Assembly: GCA_009760855.2 (NCBI GenBank) | Contig: WPIO01000030.1 | Location: 1,915,001-1,977,000 of the forward strand | Direction of reading: 5' to 3' | Length of the DNA: 62,000 bases | DNA from: Cristatella mucedo | Lineage: Eukaryota > Bryozoa > Phylactolaemata > Cristatellidae | Shown here: piece by piece, positions 13,796 through 62,000 of the stretch | Numbering within the stretch: position 1 is the first letter of the stretch | How the letters are laid out: every line of letters begins with the position of its first letter | Position numbers and translations under genes: made by a program | Notes under the pieces: generated by a model | What the model was told of the DNA's origin: nothing | Databases searched by the model: none | What the model saw: only the letters and a program-made list of their open reading frames with translations

Positions 13796-13925
13796 AGACT
13801 ATTATTAATAGCACCTTTAAAAACTGAATCTCTACTCAGGCGCTTCACATGTGCCGCAGGCCTCGAGCCCACGACCTCGGTCGTCAAAGGTGAGCACATT
13901 GATCCCTGGCATAATCCCTGTACTT
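13796..13925 (-). mobile_element. SINE family 1
   Basis: On the minus strand there is a B-box-like 'ggtcgtgggctcgag' region, followed by 'gaagcgcctgagtagagattcagtttt' and an AT-rich tail. It matches copies at 16100, 25420 and 46335. Confidence 0.65.
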
Positions 13926-14179
13926 AGACTATTTACTTCGTAAAGCTACGGTAGGCTTTTTTATGAGATACAACTAAACCCTTCAAAGAGAGCCTAACAA
14001 ACGAATCAAGCGGCACAAATTGACCGGAGCATAACCAAAGCGAAGATCCAGCTTCATCGTTCTCGGTGTGTGAGAGTTTCAATTCTCTTGTATTGCATGT
14101 CACATTTACCGAATCTGTACTGTTCCGTTTAATCTCTACTTAAATTGCTCAGCTGAAGATCAAAGGCTCTGCCGCTCAA

Positions 14180-14275
14180 TACAGTGCAATACAACACAAT
14201 ATAATATACAAATATAATACAATATACACTATAATATAATATAATCAATACAATACAATCTCAATTAAAACCCAC
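14180..14275. repeat. Degenerate AATAC/ATAAT low-complexity repeat
   Basis: About 90 bases are built from irregular units such as AATACA and ATAATAT. No gene is present. Confidence 0.7.
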
Positions 14276-14419
14276 GATGCAAACTACGCAGGGAACTACC
14301 GGACGTGAACTGGACATGTCGAAATAGCGTCGGGGCTAATAAACAATGGTCGAGTCTCCCTACTTTTAGCTACGTAGCTGCAAACATTGGACCTGGTTAG
14401 AAAGAGAGAGCACAGCTAA

Positions 14420-14900
14420 GCTGATCGGTGCATTTGTGACATACCGTCGTCTCGACTTCTGTAGCTTGCAAGTCTTCCTGCCAGTGCTTCCTGTGCCAGT
14501 GCTTCCTGTGCTAGTGCAGTAAGGCGCTTGAAGTTGGTGCAAATCTCTGCAGCTTCGCTTCTATCGCAAATGCTACATTAAAACGCTCCTCACCGACCAG
14601 TAATAGTTCAGCATCAAGCAGCTTATCGATGTCATGGTTTCGTCATTCGCTTTTCTACTTCTTTATTTTCTTGCACCGATTGCCTACCGATCGGAACTAC
14701 TTCCCGATAGGTCTATGAATCGTATCACCCACTACTCCGACTCAAGTCGCTTAGCTATGCCTCTCGCCAACGTCAAATATTTTGGTGACCGTGACTTGAG
14801 TTCGTAAGCTCCCAAAACCTGGAACTCATTCCCCACTTATGTCACGACATCGTCTGACTTGACGGCCTTTTAACAAGAAAATAAAACTCGCCGAAACTGA
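14420..14900 (+). mobile_element. LINE family A, degenerate RT C-terminal fragment
   Basis: Fragments such as RLDFCS and NxWNSFP-like thumb residues line up with the family A copy at 51385-52329, but with many frameshifts. A 15-bp unit, CCAGTGCTTCCTGTG, is tandemly repeated at about 14478-14515. It is much older than the other copies, judging by divergence. Confidence 0.6.
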
Positions 14901-16095
14901 ATTTGTATATTGCTAAATATCTTAATTCCCACGGAGCTTCGTAGCTATGACAAGAAAGCAAATGACTCGTCGTCCATAGGATTTGCAACACGAGACTTGG
15001 AAAAACAAGAGGCCGCGAGTCAAATCAATCTTTCTTTTGACAAGCCTGACAGTCTAATTCACGGCCCTTTTTAACACAAAGCTATAGTTTTTAATGACTT
15101 GAGTACCTACAGACCTCCTTCGTCAGCTTTGACCGGACTCAACCCTCGAATACCCGCGCGGCCACTCTTTTGCGCACCTGCCGCAGCCTATTGCCTGCAA
15201 GACAGGGGACTGACGCTATCGTGGCAGAGGTGGCGTGGACATTTTTGCAGCACACGCGAACGCACGTTGTGCCTGACTTACACGGTTTAGTTTTTATTAA
15301 CGCCAACCAGCAGTGGATTCAGACAGCCTCATGCACTAGAGTTGAAGCTCGCTAGAGCACAGTCGGAGATTGACATGGCCTTCTGAATGGACTCTTTAAA
15401 ACTTAAACTATCACCAGCTTCACTATTTCCGAACTACAGTCGCCCCTCGCCACTTCACGCTTCAACTTTCGCGGCTTCACTCTATCGTGGTTTTTTAACG
15501 ACATGTGTATATTTATTAAAAAGTTGATCGAGATAGTGAAAATAATACAGCGCGTGCTTTGTTGTCTGAGTCAATTATATGTTATATATACACACCTGTA
15601 ATACAATAAAAACTAAAATTACTGTACGTATGCACTGCAGGCCTATTTATTCGAGCACCACCGCATATCCTTAAACGCCAGGTGCAGCCGCTCGACCACT
15701 CTTTGTGTGTGGGTAAGAAATGTTCTCCAAAAAAATTGGTCGTGGTGAAACCAAGCCAACCACAGAATGCTGATCACTGATTGGCTATCTTATCCTCTAC
15801 ATGTACAATTAAATGTACAATATATTTTTAGCGTCTAATATGTCTTATCTGCTCACATTTTGTCAAATATAATTGGTGATCCGAGTACAGATAAGCCAGC
15901 CGACGGCACGCCTAACGAGACGCCTCTGGACTCGCTCTCTTCCTCGCTTTCGCCCGGAGGCTTGAGGTTCAGCACGTATTTTTTAATCGTCCCTGGTCCC
16001 GTGCTGCGGCAGCCGGAAAGATGTAGCTAAAAGCTGTTAGACCCTAGCGGTACAATATATCTATTTGGCCGGTAGTCCTTTACTCCGAGAGCTGC
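14901..16095. other. Intergenic sequence, nothing recognised
   Basis: No domain-bearing frame or repeat match was noticed. An AT-rich stretch spans about 15500-15860. Confidence 0.4.
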
Positions 16096-16099
16096 TTAC

Positions 16100-16265
16100 A
16101 TGGGATTTTTATATTTATATATAAATAATTCATTTATGTAACGCCCCAAGAGAACTTAATCTCTATTCAGGTGCTTCACATATGCCTCGGGGCTCGAGCC
16201 CACGGCCTCAGTCAGACCTTGGTCGGGGCGAGCACCTTAACCGCTAGACCAAACCAGCTCGGCAA
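16100..16265 (-). mobile_element. SINE family 1, best preserved copy
   Basis: On the minus strand: a tRNA-like head with A box 'tggtctagcggttaagg' (about 16234-16250) and B box 'gggctcgagcccc' (about 16190-16202), then 'aagcacctgaatagagatt' and 'aagttctcttggggcg', ending 'cataaatgaatta'. This is the clearest example of the two-part structure of a tRNA head plus a LINE-like tail. Confidence 0.75.
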
Positions 16266-17904
16266 AAATTTAGTTTTAAAGAGCCTCGATATTATACTGG
16301 AATGAATGTTCACAAAGGCAGAAACAGACAAGCAATTTCTTGATAATTGCCATGAACTAAAATTGCAGAAAAACAAAAGCCGCGTGGGTATCATCAGTTT
16401 GAAACTGGCACAGTGTGCTTAGCTATCGGTTTGTTTTTATGTTTAGGCAGTATGAATAGGCCCAAATGAGGACGACAGCGTACAAGAGGAACTCCACACA
16501 TGCACAGGCAGTAGCCTATGCTCCATTTGTAATTAGTTTAGAATCGCTGGGTACTTATTATGAAAAGAAGATTTTTATATTATGTATCAAGCTATGCCGA
16601 AATGGCGTTTCTGCAGAACGGAACGAGATCGGTGATTCGGATATCCCTACAAGCAGCAAACACGGTACAGGCTCAAATTGCTTCCGGAATTTTTGAGCAA
16701 TTGAGACTATTTCCTCTTGCAAGGTGTTTGATGATTTGGTTCAAAATTAGAGACATGTTATGTCTTAATTTTCACTTTGCGTAAAAGGTACAGACTGACT
16801 GGTCTATAAGAACTGGTTTCGATTTAAGTCATTAAGAAAAACTATATTCTAGAATGCTATACAGGCCAAGGCCAAAGAGACGCAAGCCACATTACAGATA
16901 GTTACATCTACATTAAGTTATAGCCGCAATATCCGCGGGCTAAGCCGGCGGTACCCAAGGTTCTCTGTAGCTGGCCTGATGCCCCGGTTGACGCCTGTGC
17001 CGTCTCTGAGATCGAGAGTCTTGTTGCCTGTTTTATGCAACCTACTTAGCCATTATGGATATCCGCTCCAGCCAACCTCGTACTGCATCATCCCACCTCC
17101 GGTTTGACATATGGCTCCGACATGCAGTAAGGATGCATAGTCCACGCGTTGTGGCAAAACGCTAGAACATTCCGAAAAGTTTGTTTTCTCCCAACTATCC
17201 AGCATAGCGAGAGCGACCCAGCTTTCAGCTGTGGGTCTGACCTCTATGTCGATGGCCAAATCGTTGCTTTTAAGCTGAAGGCTTCGGAGCAATAAAGTGA
17301 GGGTAATGTATGCTGGGTTTAATAAGAAAATGTATTCTGGTGTCAGCAGCTCAAGATTTACACCTCTTCATGTGCTTACTTGAACAGCTAACAACTGAGA
17401 GCATGGCGATTGTATAGCTATTCTACGCTCAATCTGGGGCTGCTTGTCTGTGTCAAGTTTGCTTGCTTCTCGTGATGAATCGAAAGCACGGCGATCTGGA
17501 GTTCGTGAGTTGCACATACTGTACCTGGTAGATAACCAACCCGCACATCGCTGTCGAGTCACGTGAGTTATGCTGCAAAGCTGATGACGAATGCAAATGG
17601 CAAATAGGAGCTTGGCTATGATTTCTGCCAGGCTCATCGTGGATCTTGGCTGCTCTGCTACTGCTCGGATTAAATGGAGAAGAAAAAAGCACTAAGAACC
17701 AGGTATGCAGCCTCATGGTTGGGCTGAGAAGGAGTTGTACAGTGGCAAATACCGCCAATTGGTAACAGCCCTTGGCAATAACGAAAAAGGTGCCCTCAGG
17801 GAAGTGAAGACACCCGGTCCGCTATAAGTATAAAACGCATTCCTTCGGACAAGACAAGCTAACATTTCTAAAGGGCATTGTTCTAGCAGCTTAAAATTTG
17901 TAAA
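16266..17904. other. Intergenic sequence, nothing recognised
   Basis: Short frames up to 101 codons on the minus strand (17453-17758) show no known domain. Confidence 0.4.
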
Positions 17905-19335
<1,431 letters not shown>

Positions 19336-19394
19336 TTTCCGCCTGACGTAGTTGCCAAAAACTCATCTTCAGAAAGCTGCTTAGCAAGCACGAT

Positions 19395-19537
19395 CAACTT
19401 ACAATAATAATAATAATAATAATAATGCACTTGATAAAGTGCCCTCAGAGAGCTCAATCTCTTTCTAGGCGCTTTACATTTGCTGCAAAGGGAAACGCGA
19501 TTGAATGGCGAGTAATATCCTGCAGCTTGATCTGTCG
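19395..19537 (-). mobile_element. LINE family A 3' tail interrupted by a solo LTR
   Basis: On the minus strand it shows the (TAA)n tail, 'cacttgataaagtgccctcagagagctc', 'ctaggcgctttacatttgctgcaaag', and part of the 3' UTR up to the LTR target site. Confidence 0.75.
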
Positions 19538-19542
19538 CATGT

Positions 19543-19771
19543 TGTGGCTATTTTGAGATTATGACACTGTCGTTAGCTAATGGCCTGTTGTGATTTATGA
19601 CAGTGGTATATAAGTAACAGGCTGCTAAGGCCTGTACAGTTAGTTCGAGGACGCCGGGCGGGCAGTCGCGTACTGGCCCGCTGCGGCGTCCGTGTGAATA
19701 AACGTCTTTGAGCCCGCTTCGAAGTTCTGTGTGGTATCACGTACCTGCCGCTTAGAGAATGTCAAACTACA
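19543..19771 (+). mobile_element. Solo LTR, 229 bp, with 5-bp target duplication CATGT
   Basis: It starts TGTGGC, ends ACTACA, and is flanked on both sides by CATGT (19538-19542 and 19772-19776). Inside are a TATA box TATATAAG (19607-19614), a GC-rich hairpin whose outer arms are GGACGCCG/CGGCGTCC (19649-19691), and a polyadenylation signal AATAAA (19697-19702). This order is typical of U3-R-U5. A 5-bp duplication fits Gypsy or BEL-type LTR elements. The internal coding part has been lost, presumably by LTR-LTR recombination. Confidence 0.85.
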
Positions 19772-19776
19772 CATGT

Positions 19777-20440
19777 CACTAAGGTTTCTCTACTGAAATG
19801 TTTCTGAATTCCGAGGACTTATCCAATTCTACATCAGCCCAACCCTGAATGGAGATCTGAGATGGCGATGTTCAATCTACAGATTATACACTAATAGGCA
19901 ACTGCAGTGGTTGAGAGAAGGAATTGATATTTGAAATGGATATGGGGCTACTCATAATAGGCATACCTAACTTAAACTAACTCGTCCAACTTAACTCGTC
20001 CCAAAATCTCTGACTTGTTTCCAGCAAGAATCGCGAATTTATTGCAAATAAATCAGTGACTACAACATGCTTTTTGCATTATCTACCGTTCAAAAGTGCA
20101 CCAACGCTGGCTCTCCACTCGGCCTCAAAAAGAGAACTGGAGTATACACTTTGACCTTCAGCATTCATACTCTATACGGCTATACGCAGTCTCCTTTCTT
20201 TTGGCACACTAGACCCCATTCTCACAATCCTACTCGTACGATCCTCAGATCTGCTGCTGCCATGCACAACTAACATAGTTTGTCGTCTTTTTGTCGTCTG
20301 CCTCAGTTCTTTGGATTAAGTGGCAGTGCATTGCTGGTAGACTGTTTATCGCTTCGTTTATCGCTGCCCCGTATTAACCACTAGTTATTCTCATTGATGA
20401 ACTGCAACAATAAGATATGGAAATGCGTTTTGCCTTATCT
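19777..20440. other. Intergenic sequence, nothing recognised
   Basis: No gene or repeat was identified between the solo LTR and the next LINE A copy. Confidence 0.4.
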
Positions 20441-21060
20441 TCTGTAAATCGCTACTTGCACGTCTAAAACTCTGCAGATACGCTTGTTTGTCGCAAAAGT
20501 CGAAGCTGCCATATTACACCACTTCTAACCGACCTGCACTGGCTTCTCATCAAGAAGAGATTTTCATTCTATGGCTCCAGCCTATCTCTCAGATATACTA
20601 CCCCATCAGGCCAAGCATCGTGCCACCCACTTTTCGGAATCCAACAGTCTACAAATACCTCGTACAAACCTTAAATTCTTTGGAGACCGTGCATTTAGTT
20701 CGTATGCTCCCAAAGCCTGGAACTCCCTCCCGATCTGCGTCAGAACATCCCCTGACCTGACCACATTTAAAGGGAACTTAAAAACACACCTATTTAGGAC
20801 AGCATTTAGTGGGTCCCTGTGATTCGTCCTTCATGTGCTTATGCGTGCTGACACTGTGCATGCTGCCACTAACTACATTTGCATGCTGACCCTGTGCATG
20901 TCACCCCTAACCATATTATTCATTTTGTTTGTTTTTCAAGCATGATTTTACTTAGCATTCAATCGTATTTCCCTTTGCAGCAAATGTAAAGCGCCTAGAA
21001 AGAGATTAAGTTCTCTGAGGGCGCTTTATCAAGTGCATTATTATTATTATTATTATTAAG
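20440..21060 (+). mobile_element. LINE family A, 3' copy
   Basis: It encodes the RT thumb (MAPAYLSDILPHQAKHR, then the SYAPKAWNSLP block, ending FRTAFSGSL at 20822). A complete 3' UTR and tail follow: 'gcgcctagaaagagatt' and 'aagttctctgagggcgc' with ATT repeats ending at 21058. It is relatively well preserved and 5'-truncated. Confidence 0.85.
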
Positions 21061-21119
21061 AGCATCATCACTCCCCCACTGCGACGCATTCCCTCTTAGA
21101 GTGTCACTCATTTTAGGCC

Positions 21120-21230
21120 CGTTCATTCTCTTGCTCTAGCCTACGTATTTGAACTACTTTTTGGTCGGGATAGGCATCGTACCACCTGCTCTTCAGACTC
21201 AAGCGTCGCTACGGGCGCTGTATTTGCTTC
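21120..21230 (+). mobile_element. LINE family A, small degenerate fragment
   Basis: The segment 'gaactactttttggtcgggataggcatcgtaccacctgctc' resembles the YLSDILPHQAKHRTT region of family A. It is strongly decayed. Confidence 0.45.
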
Positions 21231-21359
21231 CTAAGAACATAAGTGCACAAGCCGCTAAACCGCGTTCGTAACGCTTTTCGCCAATTAGGCCTAAATGTTA
21301 AGCGCAAAATATCTCCCGATGGGAAAAAAGCGGAATCACTAACATAGAAATCCTCGCTT

Positions 21360-62000
<40,641 letters not shown>

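Overview
This is a eukaryotic, almost certainly invertebrate metazoan, genomic window. It holds one recognisable host gene, the polarity scaffold PAR-3/Bazooka (PARD3), spread over at least 15 exons on the + strand from 22294 to the right edge, which cuts the gene. The evidence is GT-AG introns of up to 15 kb, long dinucleotide arrays, CR1/L2-like LINEs, tRNA-derived SINEs and hAT and Harbinger-type DNA elements. The species cannot be named from the sequence. A bilaterian with a repeat-rich genome fits, and a spiralian is plausible but unproven. There are no prokaryotic genes, rRNA or CRISPR arrays, and I saw no canonical tRNA gene.

Layout. 1-21.3 kb is intergenic sequence made of layered transposon remnants: LINE family A (CR1/L2-like, ATT-repeat tail), LINE family B (tail of 4-bp TATG/TACA repeats), a 534-bp MITE with TAA target duplication nested in a family B copy, a 640-bp hAT-like foldback element, a solo LTR with 5-bp target duplication, part of a related LTR, SINEs, and large (TG)n and (CT)n arrays. 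21.4-22.3 kb is GC-rich sequence upstream of the PAR-3 start codon. Intron 1 (22.4-37.7 kb) holds a SPIN/URR1-like hAT MITE, a LINE family C copy containing SINEs, and several microsatellites. Introns 2 and 3 hold a tandem LINE B pair, a perfect 65-bp inverted repeat around a (TA)n core, and copies of an unclassified repeat. From about 47.5 kb exons become dense.

The PAR-3 model was assembled by hand: 15 exons with matching splice phases give an open frame of about 1,224 codons. In order it encodes the N-terminal CR1 oligomerisation domain (exons 1-3), low-complexity linkers with an acidic/basic and poly-Ala stretch, PDZ1 (exons 6-8), PDZ2 (8-10), PDZ3 (12-13), a conserved DTVIIEDD motif, and the CR3 aPKC-binding/phosphorylation motif GFGRRSFSEKRK (exon 15). 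A tentative exon 16 runs off the edge. The basic C-terminal region lies beyond the window.

No new multi-gene system was found. The points most worth a second look are the SPIN-like element (possible horizontal transfer), the AT-rich palindrome in intron 3, 3'-tail hairpins apparently shared between SINEs and a LINE, a (CT)n array that seems to have grown from a short run inside a LINE reverse-transcriptase reading frame, and the LTR pair.
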